Below, piece by piece: positions 9,615 to 17,603 of a stretch of 64,000 nucleotides of DNA. The notes beneath the pieces are model-generated. The model was not told the DNA's origin and searched no databases. It was given only the letters and a program-made list of their open reading frames with translations. This DNA comes from Agaribacillus sp965228415 (GTDB taxonomy: Bacteria; Bacteroidota; Bacteroidia; Cytophagales; Cyclobacteriaceae): the NCBI GenBank assembly GCA_965228415.1, contig OZ245814.1:8370001-8434000 (forward strand). The letters run 5' to 3'. Numbering within the stretch: the first letter of the stretch is position 1; every line of letters begins with the position of its first letter. The translations under genes were made by a program, and so were the position numbers.

Positions 9615-9665
9615 ATGAAACCACTTCCAACCATATTACTCATGTTAATGCTCCAATTGCCATAG
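9615..9665 (+). pseudogene. Signal-peptide relic of a further lipoprotein copy
   Basis: An ATG at 9615 opens a 16-codon frame, MKPLPTILLMLMLQLP then TAG. It looks like the start of the signal peptides of the three upstream lipoproteins (compare MKLHQALLLLIFAQL), sits 36 bp after paralog 3 and matches the inter-gene spacing. It is probably the stump of another array member. The match is short, so confidence is modest. Confidence 0.45.
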
Positions 9666-9669
9666 TATA

Positions 9670-10200
9670 TTATTTTGGCTTTTCCCGATTTTTGATTTTT
9701 CCTTTATAAAAAGATTTGTCGGCGATATAAATGGTTTTATTTACCTCGCAGTAAACGTTTGACCGGGCTTGATTGGTCAGCAAAGTGGTTTTTACAATTT
9801 CTATCTCACGCTCATGTTCAACCCGCTGCCTTATCTGTTCCAATTCCTCCAAAGTATAATTGAAATCGGCATACAAACTCTCTTTTGCAGGTTTCTTAAA
9901 AAAGATTTCAGCGGATTTATCCCAAACCACATAGTCATCACCAATTAAATTGATCAATTGGACCATAGGTATGGGATCCACGGCTGAAAACATGCTACCA
10001 CCGAATATGGAGTTAACATAGTTTCTGTTTTTATAGCTAATCGGGACTTTAATGCTGATGTTTAATAAATCTTCGGAGACGTTTATAATTTTCGCCGTAC
10101 TTCTTCGGTACATTGGGGAAAGATTAAACCCGTATTTGAGTAATTTATGCTTTCGTATAAATTTCGGACCTACCCGTGCTAGTTTCTTGTATATAGACAT
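9670..10200 (-). CDS. DUF4442 hotdog-fold (thioesterase-like) protein
   Basis: I choose the ATG at 10200 (MSIYKKLARVG); a start at 10230 would add ten residues. The body matches the DUF4442 family of hotdog proteins: NRNYVNSIFGGSMFSAVDPIPM in the middle carries the helix of the hotdog fold, followed by the strand AEIFFKKPAKESLYADF. Family members are thought to be acyl-CoA thioesterase-like cytosolic proteins. It is convergent with the lipoprotein array. Fold assignment is good; no substrate is known. Confidence 0.75.
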   Translation of the reverse strand: MSIYKKLARVGPKFIRKHKLLKYGFNLSPMYRRSTAKIINVSEDLLNISIKVPISYKNRNYVNSIFGGSMFSAVDPIPMVQLINLIGDDYVVWDKSAEIFFKKPAKESLYADFNYTLEELEQIRQRVEHEREIEIVKTTLLTNQARSNVYCEVNKTIYIADKSFYKGKIKNREKPK

Positions 10201-10389
10201 TTTTTCATTTCTTTTCCAGATACCCGACAACGCAAAAGTAGGCGACAGTCAGGCGCTATAATTCAAAGATACAAGATATTTAGATGATGAAAGAACTTTA
10301 TATAGCGTAGGGATCTTCCTGGGTATTCTGGCAAAATCAGACTTTGTGAGCCGAAATATTTGTATATTCGTTTAAATGGTATCAATCAA

Positions 10390-11571
10390 ATGCTTGTTGT
10401 GAAATTTCCCAATAATCGTTTCCTTTTGCTTGGCTTTGGGCTTGTTTTATTTTCTAGTTGCTATTCCCAAAAAGAGTCAAAACATTGCTTTTCAATAGCA
10501 AAATACCAGGCAGGAAATGGACCTGAAAGCATCAAAATTGCCGATCTCAACCATGATCGCTATCCAGATCTGATTGTGGCTAATATTAAAAGTAATAACT
10601 TATCTGTATTGCTAAATGATGGAGCCGGAAATTTTAGTGAGGCTGACGGATCACCTTTTTTTGCCGGAAATGTGCCTCAGGATATTTCGGTTGGTGATTT
10701 TAATAATGACAAAGACCTGGATTTGGCCCTTGCCAACCATGAAGTAGATTATATCACCATTTTAGAAGGTGATGGCAAAGGGAGATTCAAACCGAAATCA
10801 GGCTCGCCTTTTTCAGTACAAAGCAAACCGCATGTACATGGAATTGCCAGTGGAGATTTTAATACAGACGGACTTTTGGACCTGGTGTTAGATAGTTGGG
10901 AAGATGATAAAATGGAAATATTGTTTGGAGACCCAAAAAAAGGGTTTATCACACCTGGCTCATTGTTTATAGTAGGACCGATTATGACCATCCCAAGGTT
11001 CCTGGTTAGGGATATCAATTATGATCAAAAGCCTGATATCGCAATATCTTCACAAGGTGGGAAATCTGTAAATATCATGCTTGGAGATGGTAGCGGAGAT
11101 TTTACACCTGCGCCCTATTCACCAATTTCAGTTGCCGGCCATGTTTATGCACTGGCGATGAATGATATCAACAAAGACGATTTGATCGACCTGCTTATTC
11201 CTCATACCAGCGGTCACGATAGTACTGCCATCGATGGATTAACAATCCTGATGGGAAACGAGGATGGAGGTTTCAAAGCAGGTACAGATACTTATTCATT
11301 TCATGGACGTTTCCCTGTGAATATAGGTGTAGGAGATGTAAATGCTGATACCTGGCAAGATATAGTACTACTCAATCAAAAAGATCATAGTATTACCATT
11401 CTTTTAGGGAGCAAACAGGGCTTATCCGAAGCAACTTATTCTCCGGTATCGGTTGGACGGCAACCCTTTGGTATGGACGTTGACGATCTCAATCAAGATG
11501 GCCGGGCAGATGTCGTAGTTAGTAGCACGGTCGACAATGAGTTTTTAATATTGTTGAGCAACTGTAAGTAA
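10390..11571 (+). CDS. FG-GAP/VCBS repeat lipoprotein
   Basis: I place the start at the ATG at 10390, which gives a clean signal ending LVLFSSC; an upstream in-frame ATG at 10360 adds ten residues. The mature protein consists of about seven VCBS/FG-GAP blades with calcium-loop signatures such as DLNHDRYPDLIV, DFNNDKDLDLAL, DFNTDGLLDLVL, DINYDQKPDIAI and DLNQDGRADVVV. This integrin-alpha-like propeller is common in secreted or anchored Bacteroidota proteins. There is no type IX sorting domain. The biological ligand is unknown. Confidence 0.85.
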   Translation: MLVVKFPNNRFLLLGFGLVLFSSCYSQKESKHCFSIAKYQAGNGPESIKIADLNHDRYPDLIVANIKSNNLSVLLNDGAGNFSEADGSPFFAGNVPQDISVGDFNNDKDLDLALANHEVDYITILEGDGKGRFKPKSGSPFSVQSKPHVHGIASGDFNTDGLLDLVLDSWEDDKMEILFGDPKKGFITPGSLFIVGPIMTIPRFLVRDINYDQKPDIAISSQGGKSVNIMLGDGSGDFTPAPYSPISVAGHVYALAMNDINKDDLIDLLIPHTSGHDSTAIDGLTILMGNEDGGFKAGTDTYSFHGRFPVNIGVGDVNADTWQDIVLLNQKDHSITILLGSKQGLSEATYSPVSVGRQPFGMDVDDLNQDGRADVVVSSTVDNEFLILLSNCK

Positions 11572-11663
11572 ACCACAATATTGTCAGTATTTTTGAATGC
11601 ATCCAACAAGTATAGACAATGCTATCTCAAGGGTTAAGCTTTTTAACCTAGGCCTAATGGGGG

Positions 11664-12008
11664 CTACTTTTTTTTCTTTGAGGCCTTCACTTTTTTGTTA
11701 AACGCAAGGCAGCATTTAATCCAAAAGTCAAAATCTTCTTTTCTTCTATAACCTTCTTCACTGACAAAGACATAGCCTTTAATAGTTCGCTTACCATGTA
11801 TCATAGGCCGGCAGCCTATTTTCTCAAGAACAGATTCATAGATTTCAGGATCGATTCGACACATAATTTCATCATCTCTGATTCCTATGCACATTTTTTC
11901 ATCTACCATAAAGGTTAGTCCCTGAAACATCTTTTTTTCTTCTATTTTTTTTGGAAAGCCTACCAAAGCTTCTCTGACCTTATTGACTAAATTTTCATTA
12001 TAACTCAT
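11664..12008 (-). CDS. TfoX/Sxy N-terminal domain protein
   Basis: The ATG at 12008 starts MSYNENLVNKVREAL, the usual opening of stand-alone TfoX N-terminal-domain proteins. The ~114-residue product continues with KKMFQGLTFMVDEKMCIGI, the MFGG-like core of the family, and ends in a Lys-rich tail. An in-frame extension to 12071 exists but adds unconserved residues. Despite the name, stand-alone versions in Bacteroidota have no shown role in competence. Confidence 0.82.
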   Translation of the reverse strand: MSYNENLVNKVREALVGFPKKIEEKKMFQGLTFMVDEKMCIGIRDDEIMCRIDPEIYESVLEKIGCRPMIHGKRTIKGYVFVSEEGYRRKEDFDFWIKCCLAFNKKVKASKKKK

Positions 12009-12250
12009 ACTGCGGTTTACTTGACTTCGTTTGTGTAGTTGTGCGCCTGCTGACAGCACACATTTAAGCACAGCGGAAATGGGTACTATTTTCTACCGGA
12101 CGTGCCAATGTATCTATTGTCTCTCCTTCAACGGTGGCCATTTCAAAATAAATCCCTTCCATTTCACAAGATTTACATTTTTTAGATATATTCCAAAACA
12201 AGCTATCATCACACTTTTCCTTCAATATCCGGACCCTACAACACCATATT

Positions 12251-12319
12251 GTCCGCATTTGTGGGTAAGCCGGTGGGGTCAGCTAATGCGGATACCCTGG
12301 TTTGGCATTTGCACTGCCA
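12251..12319. repeat. Family A hairpin repeat, short form, overlapping a gene end
   Basis: It contains the first stem GTCCGCATT ... AATGCGGAT and the second, imperfect stem GGCATTTGCACTGCC. The last 13 codons and the TAG of the photolyase gene on the minus strand lie inside it, so the repeat supplies the protein's C-terminus. Confidence 0.8.
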
Positions 12320-13803
12320 GAATGTGTTTCCATAGTATCGATAAATTTTTCTGCGTTTTCCAAATGCATTTTTCTTTTCTCCGGCGACATGCGGTGAAAA
12401 GAGTGAAAGAGCATTGAAGTTCTGGGGTTTTTTTGGAAGAAATCCTGGTGACGATGAATAAACCGCCAGAATAAACCATCCCAAACCTGCTGCCACTCAC
12501 CCCCCGGATAGTTGCTCATTTTCCTCAGGTAATTGGACCCACTTATATAGGACTTTGTAGCAAAACATCCGCCATCGGCAAATTGACTCATACCGTAGAC
12601 ATTGGGTACCATTACCCAGTCATATGCATCAATGAACAATTCCATAAACCACCTGTAAACTTCATCCGGATCGAATTCGCAGAGTAGCATAAAATTCCCC
12701 AATACCATCAGCCGCTCGATGTGATGACAATACCCTGTATCAAGTACTTTTTTAATCGTTTCGTCAATGGGATCAATACCTGTCGTGCCATCGTAAAAAC
12801 TTAAAGGGATCTTTCGGTCAAACTTCCAAAAGTTTTGCGTCCGGGATTGGCTCCCTTTACATGTGTATATCCCTCTTACAAATTCGCGCCAGCCGATAAT
12901 TTGCCTGACAAACCCTTCGGTGGCGTTAAGGGGTATCTTCGCCGATTCGGCAAAGGTTAAACTTTGTTCCAACACATTTTCCGGTAGCAGCAGTCCCACA
13001 TTGAGCAAAGGGGAAAGTACGCTATGATTTAAAATTAATTCATTCATCACAATGGCATCTTCATAGGTGCCGAAGTCACAGAAGCGAAAATTTAAGAACT
13101 GCTCAAACCATTCCCGGGCAGTTGCATGGCTTATAGGGTATATAGGGCTTGAAGACAGTCGCCCCGGGTTTTCATTAAAATTGTTTTGCACATAGCTAAC
13201 TGCCTCTTCCCAAATAGGAGAGGATTTTGGGAAATGGATACCTGGAGGTGTTTTTCCCTTGGGGTATTTTTTCCTGTTCTCGCTATCGTACGTCCATTTC
13301 CCTCCAACCGGGGTGTTGTCTTTATTCAATAGAATATTGAACTTTTTACGTTGTTGTTTGTAGAAAGTAGTTTGAAAGAAAAAGGCCTTTTCGGGTCTGA
13401 AAAAGCTTGAATTATCTTCATTGGTATTGAGAAAAAGTGGGCTTTCGAATACATTCAGTTCAATTTTTAAGGCTGCTTTACGTATTCTTTTTTCAAGCCA
13501 GTTGTCAACCGGATCGATGACGTTTATCGCCGAGACCCCACGATTTTCCAAATCCCCTATCAACGATCGAATGTCAGACAATGGATTGCCGGCTCCTATG
13601 TAGTTCACTTTAAGCCCCTTGTCTTCCAGGTAAGCTTGATAGGTGCGCATAGATGCGCGGTGGAAGGCCAGCTTTTGCTTGTGAAAGCGATACTGCCTGA
13701 AAAACAAATATTCTTCTATCAGGTATACTTCATACCCATTTGCGATTAACGGACCATGTGCAAAAAGCTGATGGGGAAATATGATGTTAACTGCTTTTTT
13801 CAT
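12283..13803 (-). CDS. Cryptochrome/photolyase family protein, FeS-BCP (photolyase-related) type
   Basis: The 506-residue protein matches the deoxyribodipyrimidine photolyase-related (FeS-BCP, bacterial 6-4 photolyase) family. It opens with KAVNIIFPHQLFA, and carries GWREFVRGIY, HHIERLMVLGNFMLL, ELFIDAYDWVMVPNVYGM and SQFADGGCFATKSYISGSNYLRKMSNY in the FAD-binding C-terminal half. In the characterised members a Cys pair follows the MSDY motif and helps hold a 4Fe-4S cluster; here the motif is followed by PGGEWQQVWDGLFW, so the cluster is probably absent. The start overlaps the stop of a 50-codon ORF as ATGA. The last 13 residues are encoded by an interspersed repeat. It probably repairs UV lesions or senses light. 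Confidence 0.85.
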   Translation of the reverse strand: MKKAVNIIFPHQLFAHGPLIANGYEVYLIEEYLFFRQYRFHKQKLAFHRASMRTYQAYLEDKGLKVNYIGAGNPLSDIRSLIGDLENRGVSAINVIDPVDNWLEKRIRKAALKIELNVFESPLFLNTNEDNSSFFRPEKAFFFQTTFYKQQRKKFNILLNKDNTPVGGKWTYDSENRKKYPKGKTPPGIHFPKSSPIWEEAVSYVQNNFNENPGRLSSSPIYPISHATAREWFEQFLNFRFCDFGTYEDAIVMNELILNHSVLSPLLNVGLLLPENVLEQSLTFAESAKIPLNATEGFVRQIIGWREFVRGIYTCKGSQSRTQNFWKFDRKIPLSFYDGTTGIDPIDETIKKVLDTGYCHHIERLMVLGNFMLLCEFDPDEVYRWFMELFIDAYDWVMVPNVYGMSQFADGGCFATKSYISGSNYLRKMSNYPGGEWQQVWDGLFWRFIHRHQDFFQKNPRTSMLFHSFHRMSPEKRKMHLENAEKFIDTMETHSGSANAKPGYPH

Positions 13804-13952
13804 GCTTTTTGTTTATGCACTTGGACGGGATAGCCAGGATCGTTCGTTGAGAGTTGTAACACAGGCGTGGTTGTATTGGTTATCAGCTTTTTCAGTAACG
13901 TGAGTGTTAACAGGATCCCCTTAACCCAAAAGATAATGCGCCTTTCTTTCAT
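13800..13952 (-). CDS. 50-residue ORF coupled to both photolyase genes by ATGA overlaps
   Basis: This small frame begins at an ATG that overlaps the TGA stop of the upstream FAD-binding gene, and its own TGA overlaps the ATG of the downstream photolyase gene. Both junctions are ATGA, which is typical of translational coupling. The product begins MKERRIIFWVKGILLTLTLL, a basic start with one hydrophobic stretch, then a Thr-rich and polar tail ending KQKA. I recognise no family. It could be a real micropeptide or merely the reading path that links the two genes. Confidence 0.5.
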   Translation of the reverse strand: MKERRIIFWVKGILLTLTLLKKLITNTTTPVLQLSTNDPGYPVQVHKQKA

Positions 13953-15080
13953 AGCTTAAGTGTTTTTTTGCACCTTTTCCAAAACGCAAAAAAGGAGGGA
14001 AAGTACCCTCTGACAGCAAACATCCAGTCTCTCGGTTCCTCATGTCCTTCATAATGCTGATTGGTGGGGTGTTCCTTGTACACCAGATATTCTTTTTTTA
14101 CCTGCTGAGCCAGATCACTGAACTCTCCGACATAAATCTTAATATCATCAATATTTTTTGACAAATCAACAGCAAAATCTATACATTTTTGACTAACAGG
14201 GTTTTTACCAAAAAAAGAAGGCTCCAGTAAAAACACACGTTGCACATCTTTTGCTTTATGCCAATAGGCATCCAGGTTGTAATAATTATAGACTAGCGTA
14301 GTTTTGTTTTTTTCTAAAGTCAACAGGTCACTTTTGGGCAACAGAGACTTTGTGTTAAAAGGAATACTTTTTTTGAGCGCCTCGGGGATGGGCATACCTT
14401 CAAACTTGTGATAATCAATATCCAAAAAGGTGTTTGCCTGATCGGTGTTAAAATATTTATTAATGTTTTGCTGATTAGCATAGTATTTCTTTCTGGAAAA
14501 TGTGCCGGCTACCCATTGCCAGCTTAAATAATTGCTGGCCAGGTCACCATCCAGCAAATGACTGTACATCCACCTCGCAGGCTGGAGCCAATGAGCCCGG
14601 GCGACATTACAACAGATGGAAGCCACATACATACGCATGTGATTGTGCATGTATCCGGTTTTGTAAAATTCCTCAATAGCTTTGTCGACCGCTTCTATTC
14701 CGGTAGTCATATTGACAACAGCCTCCGGAACCTCGTGGTGGGCGACCGGCAGTTGTTTATTTTTTAGATCGACGGCTATATGATCTCCCACGGCGCCCCA
14801 TACCTGCTGCCAATAGTCTCTCCAGGCGAGCTCCTGTATCAATTTTTCCGTTTTCTGCCATGGCAATCCCAATGATTGAACGTGATCAAATACCTGCCTT
14901 GTAGATATAACCCCCCTGGAAATATAAGGACTCAGGTACGTCAAGGCACCATTCTTGAAATTTCTGGTTGCAGCGTATTTTACAGGATTAATATGATGGA
15001 TCCTGTTTTCAATTTCCAGTATGTCGGTCGGGAACCTTATTTTTTGGACTTTTTTGTTGAAATAACTTTCTCCAATTCAT
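13949..15080 (-). CDS. FAD-binding photolyase/cryptochrome-like protein with apparent N-terminal frameshift
   Basis: The uninterrupted part (13949-14944) opens at a TTG. It contains the photolyase FAD domain: LTYLSPYISRG, LIQELAWRDYWQQVW, TGYMHNHMRMYVASICCNVA, DLASNYLSWQWVAG, then a C-terminal domain ending GYFPSFFAFWKRCKKTLKL. Homologous coding clearly continues upstream in the same frame (FPTDILEIENRI, HHINPVKYAATRNFKNGA) to an in-frame stop at about 15077, with no ATG. An ATG at 15080 (MNWRKLFQQKSPK) joins this frame if one base of the A6 run at 15040-15045 is removed. So the gene carries a natural or assembly frameshift, uses transcript slippage, or starts at a rare codon. It is first in a coupled photolyase operon. 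Confidence 0.75.
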
Positions 15081-15133
15081 CTTCTACAACAAAAAAGAAA
15101 TCCAAAAGTTTTGAATCCCATGATCATCTGATC

Positions 15134-15202
15134 GTCCGCATTTGCAGGTGAGCAGGTGGGTATGGCCAATGCGGATGCTATGGTTTGGCATTTGTAATGC
15201 CG
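15134..15202. repeat. Family A hairpin repeat, short form
   Basis: It has the stems GTCCGCATTTG ... CAATGCGGAT and GGCATTTGTAATGCC, followed by unique sequence. It lies just upstream of the photolyase operon, between it and the SRPBCC gene. Confidence 0.8.
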
Positions 15203-15231
15203 GGTGATACCGTTGTATTACTACACCAGTT

Positions 15232-15708
15232 TTATTTGCTCAGAAGTTTTTTCCATTTATCAGTTTCCGCAAAATCTTTGATGACGTTGTTTCTTTTTTC
15301 TAAAAGAGTTGTCATGTATTTTTCCAGTACCAGAAAGTCAGCAAGTTTTCCCAATACACCAAATGGTGCATTGTAATCAAACTTATCAGTCATTTTTGTT
15401 CCTGAATCGTGAGTTTCAAAAATGTGTTCATGTCTAAACCGTTTAAAAGCTCCTTTTTCCATTTCATCAACAAAGTAAGTGGGCCTTTCAAATTCTGTTA
15501 TTCTGGTGGTAAGCCTTTGCGTAATTCCAAAGTGCCTGGCTCTCCATGTAACATATTCGTTCAAACCGATTAAGCCAGCTGTTACCCCCTCAATCGCTTC
15601 TTCGTTAGTATGTTCTGTAGAGATCTTGTGCAAATCTATGCTTCTTGACAGATCGAAGCACCTTTCCAGGGGAGCATTTATTTGCGTTGTGAGTTCAATA
15701 ATTGGCAT
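15232..15708 (-). CDS. SRPBCC (START-like) family protein
   Basis: The 158-residue protein begins with the canonical strand IELTTQINAPLERCFDLSRSIDLH and ends with the long C-terminal helix of the SRPBCC fold. It has GITQRLTTRITEFERP and FDYNAPFGVLGKLADFLVLEKYM, typical of the cyclase/dehydrase-like proteins that often sit beside photolyase genes in Bacteroidota. The fold forms a hydrophobic ligand pocket; no catalytic residue can be pointed to. It lies about 150 bp upstream of the photolyase operon on the same strand and may be part of the same light-response cluster. Confidence 0.85.
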   Translation of the reverse strand: MPIIELTTQINAPLERCFDLSRSIDLHKISTEHTNEEAIEGVTAGLIGLNEYVTWRARHFGITQRLTTRITEFERPTYFVDEMEKGAFKRFRHEHIFETHDSGTKMTDKFDYNAPFGVLGKLADFLVLEKYMTTLLEKRNNVIKDFAETDKWKKLLSK

Positions 15709-15768
15709 TATTGAATTTTATCTGTGATCCTTGCGGTAAATTCTTTGTTTCCTTGTAAAACCCTCATC

Positions 15769-15795
15769 GTCCGCATTTGTATGTGAGCCTGGTGG
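15769..15795. repeat. Family A repeat, left half of a split copy
   Basis: GTCCGCATTTGTATGTGAGC and the following GGTGG are the left stem region of a family A unit. The unit breaks off here and its right half resumes at 16090, after an interruption carrying a small ORF. Confidence 0.7.
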
Positions 15796-15892
15796 TGCTT
15801 TTCCGAAAGGTATGACAGTATAAAACAGGTTTTTGATTTTCAAAGGTCCAAATTTTTTAGTATATTAAATATAACCCATTTGAGATGAAATC

Positions 15893-16087
15893 ATGACTGA
15901 ATTCATATTATTATTCCTTATAACTTTAGTATTTATCCCTATTATCATCGCAATTGCAAAAATGGCGAAAGACAGAGAACTGGGCTATGGGAATGCACTC
16001 ACAATTATTGCCACCGCTGGCCCAATCGCAGCGTTAATGGCAGTATTGCTTAATAAGAAAAAAAGGACTACGAAAAAAATGTCCTGA
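15893..16087 (+). CDS. Small two-helix membrane protein
   Basis: The 64-residue product has two hydrophobic segments (residues ~3-22 and ~36-53), the sequence KMAKDRELGYGNAL between them, and a basic KKKRTTKK tail, so it should be an inner-membrane hairpin. Small proteins of this layout are widespread in Bacteroidota but I know no function. Its stop codon lies 2 bp from the right half of a split family A repeat, and the start of the interruption is also flanked by the left half, as if the gene had come in together with, or into, the repeat. Confidence 0.6.
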   Translation: MTEFILLFLITLVFIPIIIAIAKMAKDRELGYGNALTIIATAGPIAALMAVLLNKKKRTTKKMS

Positions 16088-16089
16088 TC

Positions 16090-16198
16090 TGGCATTTGCA
16101 ATGCCAGGGTGCGTAGTGAAACGATATACATGTATCAAAACGGATGGACTGAGTAAAAAACCCGGCGCCATGTGATCCTTGTTACAGTTCATGAGCAG
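16090..16198. repeat. Family A repeat, right half of a split copy
   Basis: TGGCATTTGCAATGCCAGG is the second stem. It is followed by degenerate forms of the later stems (GGACTGAGTAAAAAACCC, CATGTGATCCTTGTTACAG), matching the order in full-length copies at 22.3 and 25.0 kb. Later stems are poorly paired, so this copy is decaying. Confidence 0.7.
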
Positions 16199-16286
16199 TT
16201 TCAGTTTAATATGATTTGTGCTAAATGGCCCAACTGGTTGTAGAATTCTATACACCCTGGTTTGATACCTGGTGACAGTTTGTTCT

Positions 16287-16832
16287 TCACCGCCATCTCA
16301 CCGCAAATGAGAGGATCAATTTAATGGTGAACATAACCAGCATTAGTAATAAGACACTATATGTTATATTCAATGCAAATGCTAAAGCAATACCAGACAT
16401 CATAAAAACTGCCGCAAAAAATCTTTGACTCTCCTGTTTTTTAATACCATTAACGATAAGCATCGTTGATAGTGTATAGAGGGTCATCAGCACGATATTT
16501 ATGCCTTCATCAGGAAAAATCCAATACATCAATAAAGGCTGAATAATGTGCAGGGAAATAAATATATACCGCCTTTTAGAACTCTCTGCGTAGTATCTAT
16601 TGGTACCTTCCATGAAGTTGGACACAACACCTCCTGATAGGTCTACGGCTAGTAAAACACAAATAACCAATTTGAATGTTGACAAACTCAAATCTTTCGC
16701 CATGATTACTAAGATGCCCGTAACAAAAAGGACTGTGATATAGTTGAAAATAAGCTCCTCCAGGCTGGATTCATGTCCATGAACTTCGTGTAAAAATTTT
16801 GGAATTTTAATTTTTCTTTTAAGCACCCTCAT
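16287..16832 (-). CDS. Multi-spanning membrane protein of unknown function
   Basis: The 181-residue protein has a basic, soluble N-terminus (MRVLKRKIKIPKFLHEVHGHESS) and about five hydrophobic segments (ITVLFVTGILVIM, LVICVLLAVDL, YIFISLHIIQPLLMYWIF, IVLMTLYTLSTMLIV, FAAVFMMSGIALAFAL and LLLMLVMFTIKLILSF). I do not recognise a family. It lies about 95 bp downstream of a Crp/Fnr-type regulator on the same strand and may be controlled by it. Confidence 0.7.
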   Translation of the reverse strand: MRVLKRKIKIPKFLHEVHGHESSLEELIFNYITVLFVTGILVIMAKDLSLSTFKLVICVLLAVDLSGGVVSNFMEGTNRYYAESSKRRYIFISLHIIQPLLMYWIFPDEGINIVLMTLYTLSTMLIVNGIKKQESQRFFAAVFMMSGIALAFALNITYSVLLLMLVMFTIKLILSFAVRWR

Positions 16833-16928
16833 AGCATTTAATTTTTTCAGATTTCTAAATTGAACACTACAAAATTACAACGGGTGTAAATGATATCTTT
16901 TTACAATTGTTAAATAATAGGCTTCTGG

Positions 16929-17501
16929 TTATTTTTTCTGAATACCCGCCCTGATGCGACTCAGACTTACCTGACTAATGCCTAAATAAGAAGCTATGTG
17001 TCCTAATGATATTCGCTGTAATATTTTAGGATGTGCTTCTACCAGTTCAAAATATCTTTGACTGGCATCCTTAATCCGCAATCCTTCGTAATAACTTGTC
17101 AATCTGACCAGCTCATTTTGTTTAAAGCGCGTGCACCAAATAGCCCATTTATGAGAAGTCATAAAGAGTTCAGTAAGGTTCTCGTAGCTGATGCTTAGCA
17201 GGACAGTCTGGTTTTCCCCTGCTTTAATATAATTATCACTTGGTTTTTTTGTGTAGAAACTATGAATGTCCGTGAATGAATTTCCTTCAAATTCATACCA
17301 TAATATTTGTTCGTTTTCATCACTTGTATAAGAAAAAACTAATCCACTAAAAATAAAATAAAGATTTTTACACCTCCTGCCAGCCTTAAGAATAATTTCA
17401 TCCGCGTTTAATTTTTCTACTTTGAAGTATTCGCTCGCATTCAGCAGGTCTTCAGTTGTAAGAATGTCAAATAGTGGCAATGTTTTGAAGTAATCCATCA
17501 T
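16929..17501 (-). CDS. Crp/Fnr family transcriptional regulator
   Basis: The 190-residue protein has an N-terminal cyclic-nucleotide-binding-type beta roll (ADEIILKAGRRCKNLYFIFSG ... LWYEFEGNSFTDIHSF). A long helix (RLTSYYEGLRIKDASQRYFELVEAHP) leads to a winged helix-turn-helix at the C-terminus (LGHIASYLGISQVSLSRIRAG). That is the layout of the Bacteroidota Crp/Fnr subfamily that controls small adjacent operons. No Fe-S cysteine set is present, so it is not an oxygen sensor of the FNR kind. The downstream membrane protein gene is the likely co-transcribed partner. Confidence 0.88.
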   Translation of the reverse strand: MMDYFKTLPLFDILTTEDLLNASEYFKVEKLNADEIILKAGRRCKNLYFIFSGLVFSYTSDENEQILWYEFEGNSFTDIHSFYTKKPSDNYIKAGENQTVLLSISYENLTELFMTSHKWAIWCTRFKQNELVRLTSYYEGLRIKDASQRYFELVEAHPKILQRISLGHIASYLGISQVSLSRIRAGIQKK

Positions 17502-17546
17502 TTTGTGTAATGTACGTTTCTACAATGATTACCTGTGTTCCTGATC

Positions 17547-17602
17547 GTCCGCATTTGCGGGTAAGCCCGGTGGGATCAGCGAATGCGGATGCCCCGTTTT
17601 GT
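17547..17602. repeat. Family A hairpin repeat, short form
   Basis: GTCCGCATTTGCGGG ... GAATGCGGATGCCCCGTTTTG contains the first stem only. It abuts the stop codon of the SRPBCC gene at 17604, so it could act as that operon's 3' hairpin. Confidence 0.75.
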
Positions 17603-17603
17603 C

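Noticed and set aside
11664..12008. Competence regulator role for the TfoX-like protein
   Set aside because: Only the N-terminal domain is present and no competence genes are nearby; the name alone does not support the role.
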